DNA of 64,000 nt from Pseudoalteromonas undina (GTDB taxonomy: Bacteria > Pseudomonadota > Gammaproteobacteria > Enterobacterales > Alteromonadaceae), in contig NZ_AHCF03000002.1 of the NCBI RefSeq assembly GCF_000238275.3, positions 124,001 to 188,000 of the forward strand, in the 5' to 3' direction. Positions 9,676-18,687 of the stretch are shown piece after piece. Both the position numbers and the translations under genes were made by a program. Position 1 is the stretch's first letter, and each line of letters opens with the position of its first letter. The notes beneath the pieces were generated by a model that was given only the letters and a program-made list of their open reading frames with translations, was not told the DNA's origin and ran no database searches.

Positions 9676-11139
9676 TTGGGATCTAGTGTGCGCTCAATTT
9701 TACTTCAGCAATTTAATGGTTATTTATCCACCGGTGGCAGTAATCGCTATTATATTAAAGATTTAACTTGGCAAGTAAAACAGGGGGAGCACTGGGTATT
9801 GCTTGGCGGCAATGGCGCCGGTAAATCTGCGCTTGGGGCTACGCTTATTGGTGAAGCCAAGCAACAAAGTGGGCAACGTCATAGTACTTTTAACAATCTA
9901 CAGTTGGTTTCAAGTGATTTACAAAAGCAGTTATTGAGCGCTAATCGCAAAAGTGATAAACCACAAAAAGTAACCGATATACTCTTTTCTGAACCTGAAA
10001 TAAATAGCGATTTATGCCAACAGCTAATTACGGCTCTTAATTTTGATGCCTTACTTAATCATAATTTTACCGATTTATCGACCGGTGAAACACGTAAATT
10101 ATTATTGATTAAAGCACTGTCTGCTAACAGTGATTTAGTTGTGCTTGATGAACCATTTGATGGCTTAGACACTAAATCGTCTGGGCAGTTAAACCGCCTA
10201 TTAAAGCAACTAAGTACGCACACTTGCTTTGTGTTTGTACTAAACCGTGTTGATGAAATTCCTGCGTTTGTTGATCACTTTGCTTATGTGAGCAAGGGTC
10301 TTTTACAACATAGCTTAGCAAAACCGTGCGCAGCAAAACGAGCCGATTTGTTTAAGTTACTGCATTTAGAACATACACCTATAACTATTCCAGATTCAAC
10401 CGAACCCGCTTTTATTTCAAATGTAAACGCGCCACTCGTTAAGCTTACTGATGCGCATGTACGTTATGGTGAACAGACTATTTTTGAGAACTTAAACTGG
10501 ACAATTAAGCAACACCAACATTGGCAACTTATCGGCAAGAATGGCTCAGGAAAAACCTGTTTATTAAATTTAATCACCGGTGATAACCCTCAGTGTTATA
10601 ACAATGAGATTGAGGTGTTTGGTTTTAAGCGTGGAACAGGAGAGAGTATTTGGGATATAAAACAGCATATTGGTTATATCTCTAATACCTTGCATTTACA
10701 GTATAGAGTGAGTATTTCGGCGCTCAATACTGTTATCTCTGGGTTTTTCGATAGTATTGGTTTATATCAACAAGCCAGCGAGTTACAAATGCGGTTAGCG
10801 AAACAGTGGCTGGCATTAATTGGCCTAAGCGATAAAGCAAATTGCGCTTTTACTCAACTATCGTATGGCGATCAGCGCTTATTACTTATTGTACGCGCAA
10901 TGGTCAAACACCCCGCCTTAGTTATTTTAGATGAGCCATGTTTAGGGCTTGATGAGGCAAATCGTCAACGCGTTTTACTGCTGATAGAAAAGGTGTGTGC
11001 GGCAAAAACGAGTACCGTTATTTATGTAAACCATCATGCAGCAGATACCATTAAAGGGATTGAACACACCCTAAAAATGGAAGATTTTAAACCAACTTAC
11101 TATGAACAGCATACGGCTCATAGTGAGTCGATTATATAA
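9676..11139 (+). CDS. modF: ModF/PhrA-type tandem ABC ATPase
   Basis: This cytosolic ATPase has two ABC cassettes in one chain, 487 residues against about 490 in E. coli ModF. Cassette 1 has Walker A GGNGAGKSA near residue 44, signature LSTGETRK and Walker B LVVLDEPFDGLD. Cassette 2 has Walker A GKNGSGKT near residue 287, the family-typical GESIWDIKQHIGYIS segment, signature LSYGDQRL and Walker B LVILDEPCLGLD. It has no membrane domain. E. coli ModF sits by the molybdate genes and was once called a photorepair protein (PhrA); its true job is unsettled. No molybdate genes are nearby here. No ATG is available near the start: TTG 9676 and GTG 9688 are the options, so the N-terminus is uncertain by a few residues. 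Confidence 0.88.
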   Translation: MGSSVRSILLQQFNGYLSTGGSNRYYIKDLTWQVKQGEHWVLLGGNGAGKSALGATLIGEAKQQSGQRHSTFNNLQLVSSDLQKQLLSANRKSDKPQKVTDILFSEPEINSDLCQQLITALNFDALLNHNFTDLSTGETRKLLLIKALSANSDLVVLDEPFDGLDTKSSGQLNRLLKQLSTHTCFVFVLNRVDEIPAFVDHFAYVSKGLLQHSLAKPCAAKRADLFKLLHLEHTPITIPDSTEPAFISNVNAPLVKLTDAHVRYGEQTIFENLNWTIKQHQHWQLIGKNGSGKTCLLNLITGDNPQCYNNEIEVFGFKRGTGESIWDIKQHIGYISNTLHLQYRVSISALNTVISGFFDSIGLYQQASELQMRLAKQWLALIGLSDKANCAFTQLSYGDQRLLLIVRAMVKHPALVILDEPCLGLDEANRQRVLLLIEKVCAAKTSTVIYVNHHAADTIKGIEHTLKMEDFKPTYYEQHTAHSESII

Positions 11140-11145
11140 GCTTGT

Positions 11146-12024
11146 TTATAACTGAGTCACCGTGAATCCTTGGTCACGCAGTTGTTTAATTAAGCCATGT
11201 TGCTCAAGTAAATGCAGAGCACCTACAGCTATAAAAATATTGCCTTGTTCAAGTTTTGGGGTGAGCTGAGTGACCCAATTATTATTACGCTCAATTAGCA
11301 TCACTTGTTCGCTTTGTTGGCCGTATTGGCTGTTATCAAAACTGGTGTGGTAGTAGCTGGTTAGGGTTTTCATATCGCCCTGTTTCCATGCATTTACTAG
11401 AGAAATAAAGTAGGTATTAATATCACTGAGTTGTTCAAAGGTTTCTGCCATCATAGCGTTGCTTAATGACTCTAACCCATTAAACATTTGTAGTTGCTGC
11501 TCTATGGTTTCAAGCTCTGCAATTTTAATATTATGCTGTTGGGCATAATCTAATATTTGCTTATCAATGCCATTTTTATCTGAATATCCTGCGTTTTGAA
11601 ACTCAATTTGCATCATGGTTAACATCACAGCCCAAGGTTTAAAGCTGTTGAACATGGCAATATCAATCGACTTTTTAGCAAAGTAGTCTTTCAGGAGTTG
11701 ATAATTTTCTGTCGACAGCTCACTCTGTAGTGTGTGCCCGTTATTAAGCAGCATATACGGCATAGAGCGTTGCTGCATTTGTAAAGGTGATAGCTTACTA
11801 ATATCCACTTCAACAACCACTTGCTTGCTGTTATCCAGTGCGTGAGTCACTTTTTGTGGTAGCCCTTTCATGCTGGCATCACCTACATGCACGGTGCCAA
11901 ATAAATACGAACTAGCGCCTTGTTTTTCTATTTTGAATAGAGCAGGAGCTGCATAGCCATTGACACTAAATGCTAAAAAAACGAACGTTATCAATAAATG
12001 ACTGATACGCAATGACACTTTCAT
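11146..12024 (-). CDS. TraB/GumN family protein
   Basis: The 292-residue protein has an N-terminal signal peptide (hydrophobic stretch about 8-25, ending VNGYAA-PALFK), so it is probably periplasmic or outer-membrane attached. The motif YLFGTVHVGDASM near residue 40 and the C-terminal AVGALHLLEQHG are typical of the TraB/GumN (haem-binding-uptake-like/erythromycin-esterase-like) family. The paired GxxH motifs resemble those of TIKI-type metalloproteases, so a peptidase activity is possible but unproven for bacterial members. It is convergent with modF (6 bases apart) and stands alone on its strand. The biological role is unknown. Confidence 0.82.
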   Translation of the reverse strand: MKVSLRISHLLITFVFLAFSVNGYAAPALFKIEKQGASSYLFGTVHVGDASMKGLPQKVTHALDNSKQVVVEVDISKLSPLQMQQRSMPYMLLNNGHTLQSELSTENYQLLKDYFAKKSIDIAMFNSFKPWAVMLTMMQIEFQNAGYSDKNGIDKQILDYAQQHNIKIAELETIEQQLQMFNGLESLSNAMMAETFEQLSDINTYFISLVNAWKQGDMKTLTSYYHTSFDNSQYGQQSEQVMLIERNNNWVTQLTPKLEQGNIFIAVGALHLLEQHGLIKQLRDQGFTVTQL

Positions 12025-12128
12025 AAAAAATCCTAGCCATGTTTAAGTTGTTTTATAAATACTAACTTAGTTTACTATATAGGTAACGTAAAAGTGCCAG
12101 ATCAAAAGCGCTATTGATACCAATTATT

Positions 12129-12243
12129 GCTGTAGGCCATGTTGCCAAAATTAGTCAAAGCGCGTTCACTTTGTTATGAACTCAAGGCGATTCGTGAAAA
12201 GCTTCATAGACTGAGAAAAAACACCACCATGACCTACGGCAGC
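12129..12243. repeat. Intergenic element bounded by imperfect inverted repeats
   Basis: GCTGTAGGCCATG at 12129-12141 is mirrored by CATGACCTACGGCAGC at 12228-12243 (13 of 16 positions pair, counting a 3-base gap and one G-T). An inner inverted repeat GTTCA / TGAAC lies at 12164-12181. The element is about 115 bases with no open frame and sits between two genes transcribed in the same direction. It has the build of a small MITE-like or REP-like intergenic repeat, but only one copy is present in this window, so mobility cannot be shown. Confidence 0.4.
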
Positions 12244-12269
12244 ACTAATGCTTTTTTTACTTTGGCAAA

Positions 12270-12641
12270 TTAAGCCCATAAAACAGACCACCAAAGCAGA
12301 ACGGTGATGAGCATGGCGATAAAGACACTGGCAGAAGCGATGTCTTTAGCTAGGCCTGATAGTTCATGATATTCGCTACCGATGCGATCAACCACCACTT
12401 CGACTGCGGTATTGACCAACTCAGCAAATAACACAAACAATAAGCTGGCAATTAATATTAACTTGCTACTTAAAGTAATTTCTTGCAAGCAGGCAAATAC
12501 GCCTAGCAAACTAAATAAAACCAACTCTTGCTGAAAAGCAGCCTCAAATCGGCTCATCCATTTTAGGCCGTTAAATGTATGGCTTAAGGTAAAAATTAGG
12601 CGCATTAGGCCTTGGCGTTTTATAACGGTTTTATTATTCAT
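12270..12641 (-). CDS. dgkA: Diacylglycerol kinase
   Basis: This encodes a small integral membrane kinase that phosphorylates diacylglycerol with ATP and returns it to phospholipid synthesis. The 123-residue product matches the roughly 122 of E. coli DgkA, with three predicted TM helices and the family motif ELVNTAVEVVVDRIG near residues 70-84 (catalytic Glu and ATP-binding residues). Its ATG overlaps the stop of eptA by four bases. The pairing makes sense: EptA takes phosphoethanolamine from phosphatidylethanolamine and leaves diacylglycerol, which DgkA recycles. It is the distal gene of the eptA-dgkA operon. Confidence 0.95.
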   Translation of the reverse strand: MNNKTVIKRQGLMRLIFTLSHTFNGLKWMSRFEAAFQQELVLFSLLGVFACLQEITLSSKLILIASLLFVLFAELVNTAVEVVVDRIGSEYHELSGLAKDIASASVFIAMLITVLLWWSVLWA

Positions 12642-14311
12642 ATTTTAGCTTCGCTATGGTTAATCGTTTGACATGACGCGAGTAAATCTTCAGAGGTTTG
12701 GTAGGTTTTACTCACAACACCGGTTAAGTTTAAAAGGGTATGAAAAATAGCATCGTGTGATTGCGCTAAAGTGCTATTTAAATTGTTGAGACACTTGGCT
12801 GTAATGCGCTGATTATGATCATCAGCCCAGATGTAAAGAGGCACATGGGTTTGAGTTGTTGGTGCAAATGCATAGGGAAAGCCATGTAAGTACGCACCAT
12901 TTTCACCGAGCGACTCGCCATGGTCCGACACATACAGTAATTGCTTATCAATATTGGCTGGTAGTGCCTTTAACTGTTCAATAACTTGAGCGTTGATAAA
13001 ATCACTATAAGCAATTGTATTATCGTAGGTGTTAACCAGTTCTTCAGCGTTACAGTTCTGAATATCGCTGCGGTCGCAGGTTGGACTAAACTGTTTAAAT
13101 TTTTCAGGGTAGCGCTTAAAGTAAGTAGGGCCATGTGAACCCATCATATGCAGCACTATAAGCGTATTAGCCTGACTCAAGTTAGCAAGCTTGTGCTTTA
13201 GTGGGGCTAGCAACGCTTCATCAAAACAGTATTTACCATCACATAGTCCGGATGCTTTGCTATCAATATTAATGGTAGGTACGCGCGAGCAGACGTTTTT
13301 ACAGCCACTGTTATTATCAACCCACAAGACATCTGCGCCTGCTTGTTGTATCAAATCAATCACGTTTTGCTGATTATCACTGTCTAAACGAGAAAAATTG
13401 GCATGAGTTTGCAGTGAAAACATACACGGTACTGACACTGCTGTGGCCGTGCCACACGACGATACATTATCGAAATAAGTGACATTATGTTTTTGTGTGT
13501 ATTGGTTGGTATTGCGCTCATAGCCTTGGTAGGAAAAATTTTCAGCTCGTGCGGTTTCACCTACTACTATGACAGTAACTCGTGTTGTACTTGGCGATGC
13601 TAAAGTTGGTGTGGTATCAATATTTTTAAATTTAATATCGCTGTAAAGCAACTGGTCACGTGCATACTTATAGCCACTAGAAAGGTATTGAAATGGAATG
13701 ATTTCTTTTTTCAATATACGGTTATTTCGACCTGTTGCCGCATAATCGGCGTAAAAGTTTACTACCACTAAAGCAATCAAAGCACCGCATGCTAGTAACA
13801 GTTTAATACGACTGAGTATTTCTTTGTGTGGGCGGGCACAGTTTACGTTTATACGACTCAAAACAAAGGCAGGTAATGCGCCAAAAAGCAGTAAAAAGCC
13901 AACAAGTTGCAAGTTTAAATAGCTTAACGCTTCACTAGAGTCCGTCTCTGCTGCGTTTTGTATCATTGAGTAATCAAATACCACTCCATAGTTTAATGAG
14001 CCGTAAAGTGCGGCACTTGAGAGCACGAGTAGTAAGTAGTTGATGGGTTTTAATAGCCCTCGAACAGACACCAAAGAAAAAAAAATAACTAATAAACACA
14101 CAAGTAGTAGCGGTACAGAAAATAGAAATAACCACGAAAATGTGTGCAGCGAAGTAATAGCGCTAAACGCACCATGCATAAATGGAATATTAATGATTAA
14201 GCCGTAATAGCATGCCATTAAAATAACAAATGCATTAGCGCTGCAGTTAAAGTAAAAGCGCTTTTTGGTGTTTGCTTGCGATTGCTTACTGAGTTTGAAA
14301 ATTGAATTCAT
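12638..14311 (-). CDS. eptA: Lipid A phosphoethanolamine transferase (EptA/MCR family)
   Basis: This encodes an inner-membrane enzyme that moves phosphoethanolamine from phosphatidylethanolamine to lipid A phosphates, lowering the negative charge of LPS and the action of polymyxin-type peptides. The 557-residue product has about five N-terminal TM helices (within residues 25-195) and a periplasmic alkaline-phosphatase-like domain. Visible catalytic motifs are VGETARAENFSYQGY (metal-binding Glu), SSCGTATAVSVPCMF (nucleophilic Thr) and YVSDHGESLGENG (metal-binding Asp-His). Many cysteines fit the disulphides of this family. It is co-transcribed with dgkA and preceded by a PmrA-type box at 14356-14372. 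It belongs to the same superfamily as plasmid MCR proteins but sits in ordinary chromosomal context. Confidence 0.93.
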   Translation of the reverse strand: MNSIFKLSKQSQANTKKRFYFNCSANAFVILMACYYGLIINIPFMHGAFSAITSLHTFSWLFLFSVPLLLVCLLVIFFSLVSVRGLLKPINYLLLVLSSAALYGSLNYGVVFDYSMIQNAAETDSSEALSYLNLQLVGFLLLFGALPAFVLSRINVNCARPHKEILSRIKLLLACGALIALVVVNFYADYAATGRNNRILKKEIIPFQYLSSGYKYARDQLLYSDIKFKNIDTTPTLASPSTTRVTVIVVGETARAENFSYQGYERNTNQYTQKHNVTYFDNVSSCGTATAVSVPCMFSLQTHANFSRLDSDNQQNVIDLIQQAGADVLWVDNNSGCKNVCSRVPTINIDSKASGLCDGKYCFDEALLAPLKHKLANLSQANTLIVLHMMGSHGPTYFKRYPEKFKQFSPTCDRSDIQNCNAEELVNTYDNTIAYSDFINAQVIEQLKALPANIDKQLLYVSDHGESLGENGAYLHGFPYAFAPTTQTHVPLYIWADDHNQRITAKCLNNLNSTLAQSHDAIFHTLLNLTGVVSKTYQTSEDLLASCQTINHSEAKI

Positions 14312-14355
14312 AACACATCTCTTTTTAGTGAACGTTGTTATGCTAGGACGTCACA

Positions 14356-14372
14356 CTTAAGAAACGCTTAAG
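14356..14372 (-). promoter_or_regulatory. PmrA-type response regulator box upstream of eptA-dgkA
   Basis: CTTAAG, 5 bases, CTTAAG (14356-14361 and 14367-14372) matches the PmrA/BasR consensus YTTAAK-N5-YTTAAK perfectly. It lies 45-61 bases upstream of the eptA start, the place expected for a site next to the promoter. No pmrAB-like genes are in this window. Confidence 0.75.
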
Positions 14373-14569
14373 AAGTCAATTTATTTTATTTTATGAGCTA
14401 TAAAATACAGCGGTTTGCTAAAAATTAATCAAACCATAATTCACCGTTATAAGAATAGTGAATTTCCTGAGTTGAAATGAAGGGATAAAAAATTCACTTT
14501 GTTTAGGTTGTTTGAATTTTAAAACCTAGGCCGGCGTGTTTTTATAATTATTTTGGATTGAATTTGATG

Positions 14570-14598
14570 TTGACTTAGTGCCCTGAGCGCGGTACTAA
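14570..14598 (+). promoter_or_regulatory. Probable sigma-70 promoter of the ilv operon
   Basis: TTGACT (14570-14575), 17 bases, TACTAA (14593-14598, followed by TAT) is a good sigma-70 match. It would start transcription near 14605, giving a leader of about 235 bases before ilvG that includes the leader peptide and attenuator. Confidence 0.65.
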
Positions 14599-14643
14599 TA
14601 TAAAAAGACAGCGAAACAAGAGTTTCGTAATTACAGAAATTAA

Positions 14644-14727
14644 ATGGTATTAAATTTTATGCTTAACAATGCACTTAACCTAGTCCTGATTATTATCGTG
14701 GTGATTATTCCCGCGAGGGCTTCGTAG
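14644..14727 (+). CDS. ilvL: ilv operon leader peptide
   Basis: This 27-codon frame reads M-V-L-N-F-M-L-N-N-A then LNLVLIIIVVIIPARAS before TAG. Fifteen of the codons after the start are Val, Leu or Ile, with a block of nine in a row (V-L-I-I-I-V-V-I-I). It ends just before the attenuator and resembles E. coli IlvL (SVVVIIIPP). The gene is not a protein with a job of its own: its translation senses charged branched-chain tRNAs. The ribosome binding site is weak (about ACAGAAA). It is too short for routine gene calling. Confidence 0.85.
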   Translation: MVLNFMLNNALNLVLIIIVVIIPARAS

Positions 14728-14750
14728 TGCTTTAAAAAACTAAGCATTGA

Positions 14751-14786
14751 AAAGCCCTCCGCACTTAACCGTCCGGGGGGCTTTTT
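14751..14786 (+). terminator. ilv attenuator (rho-independent terminator)
   Basis: An 11-bp stem AAAGCCCTCCG / CGGGGGGCTTT (14751-14761 and 14774-14784, one T-G pair) with a 12-base loop ends in TTTTT. It lies between the leader peptide and ilvG. Its left arm can pair instead with AGGGCTT at 14716-14722, inside the end of ilvL. A ribosome stalled on the Ile/Val/Leu codons leaves that segment free to form the antiterminator, while one reaching the stop codon covers it. This is the classic attenuation layout. Confidence 0.88.
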
Positions 14787-14838
14787 AGTTTTAAGATTAA
14801 ATTTTAACGGGTTGTCACACAGGAATGAGGATTTACTA

Positions 14839-16488
14839 ATGACAGGCGCAGAACTAACAATTGATTTACTCGCCAAGCACGGCGTAGATGAAGTATTTGG
14901 CTACCCAGGTGGTGCTATTATGCCCATTTACGATGCCTTGTATGGTGCGCCTGTAAAACATTACCTCACTCGCCATGAACAAGGTGCAGGATTTGCTGCT
15001 GTGGGCTATGCACGCAGTACTGGCCGCTTAGGTGTATGTTTAGCAACATCAGGTCCGGGGGCTACTAACTTAATTACCGCATTGGCTGATGCCATGATGG
15101 ACTCAGTGCCTTTACTTGCCATCACCGGGCAAGTACCAACCGCAGCTATTGGTTCTGACGCCTTTCAAGAAATAGACGTGTTGGGTATGTCGCTTTCATG
15201 TACAAAACATAGTTATATGGTTGAGCGAGCAGAAGATTTAGCCGAAATATTACAAGAGGCGATGCATTTAGCACAAAGCGGTCGACCTGGCCCTGTTTTG
15301 GTTGATATCCCCAAAGACATTCAAATGGCGCAAGTACCTTTTAAACCTTGGTTAGCGGTAGATGAATATTTGCCTCAACTAGATCTAAATCAAGTCGCTA
15401 TTGCTAACCAATTACTCAGTGAAGCCAAGCAGCCTGTTGCCTATGTTGGGGGCGGGGTCCATGCCGCTGATGCGCAAGCGCAGTTAATGCAATTTTTAAA
15501 TAAAACGCAAATGCCAGCGGTTTCAACCCTTAAAGCATTGGGCAGTGTATTACCTGATTACGAATATGATTTAGGCATGCTAGGTATGCATGGCGGTCAA
15601 GCGGCTAATTTAGCGGTGCAAGAATGTGATGTATTAGTGTGTATTGGCGCACGCTTTGATGACCGTGTAACGGGCAATTTAGCTAAGTTTGCTGCAAAAG
15701 CAAACGTAATTCATTTAGATATAGATGCAGCCGAGGTCGGAAAACGTAAACCCGCAAAAGCGTCATTAATTGCTGATTTAAAAACTTCTCTCCCTGCACT
15801 TGAGTGCGTGGTTACACCAAAAGCGTGGTGCGATCATAGTAAACAAATGAAGGTCAAACACGCGTGGCGCTACGACTACCCTGGTGAAAAAGTATTTGCT
15901 CCTTACTTACTTAATCAACTTAGCCAGCGTATGCCAAGCACTAGTGTGGTGTGTTGTGATGTAGGCCAGCACCAAATGTGGGTAGCTCAGCACATGAAGT
16001 TTAGCCACCCTTGCAACCATTTGAGCAGTGGTGGTGCAGGCACTATGGGATTTGGTTTACCCGCGGCTATAGGTGCACAGATAGCGCGTAAAGATGACTT
16101 TGTGATCACCGTTTCAGGCGATGGTTCAATCATGATGAACATTCAAGAGCTTGCCACTATTCGCCGTAATAATTTACCAGTAAAAATACTGATACTTGAT
16201 AACCAGCGCTTAGGAATGGTGCGCCAATGGCAAGAACTATTTTTTGAAGGGCGTTACAGCGAAACTAACCTATCAGACAACCCTGACTTTGTACAACTTG
16301 CTGCTGTGTTTGGCATTCCTGGGCAAACTATTACCCATGCCAACCAAGTGGATGATGCAATCACTGCCTTATTAAATAGCGATGGACCCTATATTGTTCA
16401 TGCTTGTATCGATGATAAAGAAAACGTATGGCCACTTGTTCCGCCTGGAGCTGCCAACGATGAAATGATGACGGAGAAAGCACAATGA
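14839..16488 (+). CDS. ilvG: Acetolactate synthase large subunit
   Basis: This ThDP- and FAD-dependent enzyme condenses pyruvate with pyruvate or 2-oxobutyrate, the first common step to valine, leucine and isoleucine. The 549 residues from ATG 14839 match E. coli IlvG (548). The conserved EVFGYPGGAIMPIYDAL is near residues 18-34, the ThDP catalytic Glu is in TRHEQGAGFAA, and the Mg-ThDP motif GDGSIMMN lies near 427-434. An in-frame TTG at 14812 is rejected because ATG 14839 has GAATGAGGA just upstream and agrees with homologues. It is intact, unlike the frameshifted ilvG of E. coli K-12. It overlaps ilvM by four bases and is controlled by the attenuator upstream. Confidence 0.96.
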   Translation: MTGAELTIDLLAKHGVDEVFGYPGGAIMPIYDALYGAPVKHYLTRHEQGAGFAAVGYARSTGRLGVCLATSGPGATNLITALADAMMDSVPLLAITGQVPTAAIGSDAFQEIDVLGMSLSCTKHSYMVERAEDLAEILQEAMHLAQSGRPGPVLVDIPKDIQMAQVPFKPWLAVDEYLPQLDLNQVAIANQLLSEAKQPVAYVGGGVHAADAQAQLMQFLNKTQMPAVSTLKALGSVLPDYEYDLGMLGMHGGQAANLAVQECDVLVCIGARFDDRVTGNLAKFAAKANVIHLDIDAAEVGKRKPAKASLIADLKTSLPALECVVTPKAWCDHSKQMKVKHAWRYDYPGEKVFAPYLLNQLSQRMPSTSVVCCDVGQHQMWVAQHMKFSHPCNHLSSGGAGTMGFGLPAAIGAQIARKDDFVITVSGDGSIMMNIQELATIRRNNLPVKILILDNQRLGMVRQWQELFFEGRYSETNLSDNPDFVQLAAVFGIPGQTITHANQVDDAITALLNSDGPYIVHACIDDKENVWPLVPPGAANDEMMTEKAQ

Positions 16489-16727
16489 AACACAACTTAA
16501 CTATTGCCTTAAAAAGTCAAAGTGTCGCAATCGAGCGCTTTTTACGTGTGGTGCGTCATCGTGGTTTTGACTTGACTCACTTACAGCTCAATATGGACGA
16601 TGGTCAATATAATATGGCAATGACGGTTGATAGTGATAAACCAATTTACTTGCTTACTAGCCAGTTAAATAAATTGGTTGATGTGAAACATGTGACGCTA
16701 CAAAGCTTACAGCAACAGGCTGTATAA
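16485..16727 (+). CDS. ilvM: Acetolactate synthase small subunit (IlvM type)
   Basis: The 80-residue regulatory subunit pairs with IlvG. It consists of one short ACT-like domain: the N-terminal LTIALKSQSVAIERFLRVVRHRGF resembles the ACT beta-alpha turn, and the end VDVKHVTLQ matches IlvM. Its size fits E. coli IlvM (87). The start ATG overlaps the ilvG stop (ATGA), showing translational coupling. In E. coli the IlvGM isozyme is insensitive to valine; that property is likely but not visible in sequence. Confidence 0.92.
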   Translation: MKHNLTIALKSQSVAIERFLRVVRHRGFDLTHLQLNMDDGQYNMAMTVDSDKPIYLLTSQLNKLVDVKHVTLQSLQQQAV

Positions 16728-16748
16728 AATAAATTTAACGAATTTTAC

Positions 16749-16772
16749 GAATAACCGATTATTTGGTTATTC
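16749..16772 (+). other. Intercistronic hairpin between ilvM and ilvD
   Basis: An 8-bp perfect stem GAATAACC / GGTTATTC (16749-16756 and 16765-16772) encloses an 8-base AT loop. It has no adjacent T-run, so it is more likely a processing or stability element than a terminator. It separates the tightly coupled ilvGM pair from ilvDA. Confidence 0.5.
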
Positions 16773-16828
16773 ATCAATTTTTAGAATGAGGAATGCCCGC
16801 ATTAATTGCGGCAAACACTGAGGTAACT

Positions 16829-18685
16829 ATGGCTAAATTAAGAAGTGCAACCACCACTGAAGGGCGAAAACGCGCAGGCGCAAGAGCATTATGGCGTGCA
16901 ACAGGCATGACTGATACCGACTTTGGTAAGCCAATTATTGCTGTTGTGAACTCATTTACGCAATTTGTACCGGGGCACGTACATCTTAATCAGCTTAGTG
17001 AACTGATGGCTGAAACCATTACTCAGGCCGGTGGTGTACCAAAAGAATTTAATACCATTGCTATCGATGACGGTATTGCCATGGGTCACGGCGGTATGCT
17101 TTATTCACTGCCATCGCGCGATTTAATTGCCGACTCGGTAGAGTACATGGTGAACGGCCATTGTGCCGATGCGATGATTTGTATTTCTAACTGCGACAAA
17201 ATCACCCCTGGAATGATGTTAGCGGCGCTGCGTTTAAATATACCCGTTATTTTTGTATCGGGCGGCCCAATGGAAGCAGGTAAAACCAAGTTAGCGAATA
17301 TCGATATTAAGCTCGATTTGGTTGATGCTATGGTTAAAGGCGCTGATGAATCGGTAAGTGATGCCGACTCTGAGCAAGTTGAGCGATCTGCATGCCCTAC
17401 CTGTGGGTCGTGTTCAGGGATGTTTACCGCCAATTCTATGAACTGTTTATTAGAAGCAATTGGCCTTGCGCTGCCTGGTAACGGGACCACGCTTGCGACC
17501 CATAAAGACCGCAAACAACTATATGTTGAAGCAGGCGCCCGTATTGTTGATTTATGCCGTGAGTATTATCAAAAAGATAACCAAGACGTACTGCCTCGTG
17601 CCATTGCTAATAAAACCGCATTTATGAACTCTATGGTGGTTGATATTGCTATGGGCGGTTCATCAAATACGGTATTGCATTTACTCGCAGCAGCGCAAGA
17701 AGCCGGCGTTGATTTTGATATGTCACACATTGATGAGCTTTCACGAAAAACCCCGTTTTTATGTAAAGTTGCTCCAGCTACCGCGCAATACCACATTGAA
17801 GATGTACACCGCGCTGGTGGCATGATGGCCATAGTACGTGAGCTTGGAAAAGCAGGACTGGTTGATTTATCGGTTAACCATGTTGCTGGTATGACAATGG
17901 GTGAGCTGGTTAAAAAATGGGATGCAACCGATCCGAACAACGAAGCCGCGCAAAAGTTTTACCGTGCTGGCCCTGCAGGTATTCGAACTACCAAAGCAAT
18001 GAGCCAAGATTGCCGTTGGGATGAAGGTGACAACGACCGTGAAAACGGCTGTATCCGCAGTGTTGAACATGCATTTCGTCAAGATGGCGGCCTGGCGGTA
18101 CTTGCCGGTAACTTAGCGGTTGATGGCTGTATTGTTAAAAGTGCGGGGGTTGTCGATGAAATGCTGCACTTTGAAGGTACTGCGGTTGTGTATGAGTCAC
18201 AAGATGATTCTGTAGAAGGGATTTTAAATGGCGAGGTAAAAGCCGGCGATGTGGTGGTTATTCGCTACGAAGGGCCTAAAGGCGGCCCTGGTATGCAAGA
18301 AATGCTATACCCAACTAGCTATTTAAAATCAAAAGGTTTGGCAGAGCAGTGTGCATTAATTACTGATGGGCGTTTTTCAGGTGGCACGTCGGGTTTATCG
18401 ATTGGGCATGTATCGCCAGAAGCTGCCAGCGGTGGCGCAATTGCTTATGTTGAAAACGGCGATAAAATTATCATCGATATTGCCACCCGAGAAATTACGC
18501 TGGCGTTAAGCGATGAAGAGCTTGAAGCTCGCAAGCAAAAACAACTGGCTCGTGGTAAACAAGCGTATAAACCGCTTAATCGTGATCGTTATGTATCATC
18601 TGCGCTTAAAGCGTATGCGCTACTTGCAACTAGTGCCGATAAAGGCGCAGTTCGCGATTTAGCCAAACTGGAGGAGCTTAGCTAG
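16829..18685 (+). CDS. ilvD: Dihydroxy-acid dehydratase
   Basis: This Fe-S enzyme dehydrates 2,3-dihydroxy-isovalerate and -methylvalerate to the 2-keto acids, the step shared by valine and isoleucine synthesis. From ATG 16829 the product has 618 residues, close to E. coli IlvD (616), and starts [21 protein letters not shown], the usual start of the family. Cluster cysteines are visible in ISNCDK and [10 protein letters not shown]; the C-terminal [19 protein letters not shown] holds the catalytic Ser. An upstream ATG at 16793 also has a Shine-Dalgarno (GAGG), so a 12-residue longer form cannot be excluded. ilvA begins 2 bases after its stop. Confidence 0.95.
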   Translation: MAKLRSATTTEGRKRAGARALWRATGMTDTDFGKPIIAVVNSFTQFVPGHVHLNQLSELMAETITQAGGVPKEFNTIAIDDGIAMGHGGMLYSLPSRDLIADSVEYMVNGHCADAMICISNCDKITPGMMLAALRLNIPVIFVSGGPMEAGKTKLANIDIKLDLVDAMVKGADESVSDADSEQVERSACPTCGSCSGMFTANSMNCLLEAIGLALPGNGTTLATHKDRKQLYVEAGARIVDLCREYYQKDNQDVLPRAIANKTAFMNSMVVDIAMGGSSNTVLHLLAAAQEAGVDFDMSHIDELSRKTPFLCKVAPATAQYHIEDVHRAGGMMAIVRELGKAGLVDLSVNHVAGMTMGELVKKWDATDPNNEAAQKFYRAGPAGIRTTKAMSQDCRWDEGDNDRENGCIRSVEHAFRQDGGLAVLAGNLAVDGCIVKSAGVVDEMLHFEGTAVVYESQDDSVEGILNGEVKAGDVVVIRYEGPKGGPGMQEMLYPTSYLKSKGLAEQCALITDGRFSGGTSGLSIGHVSPEAASGGAIAYVENGDKIIIDIATREITLALSDEELEARKQKQLARGKQAYKPLNRDRYVSSALKAYALLATSADKGAVRDLAKLEELS

Positions 18686-18687
18686 GT

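Noticed and set aside
12638..14311. eptA as a mobile mcr-type resistance gene
   Set aside because: It is paired with dgkA, has matching base composition and a PmrA box, and no insertion sequence or plasmid gene lies nearby. It is a resident chromosomal gene.
16749..16772. The ilvM-ilvD hairpin as a terminator
   Set aside because: It has no T-run directly after the stem, and ilvD belongs to the same pathway operon.
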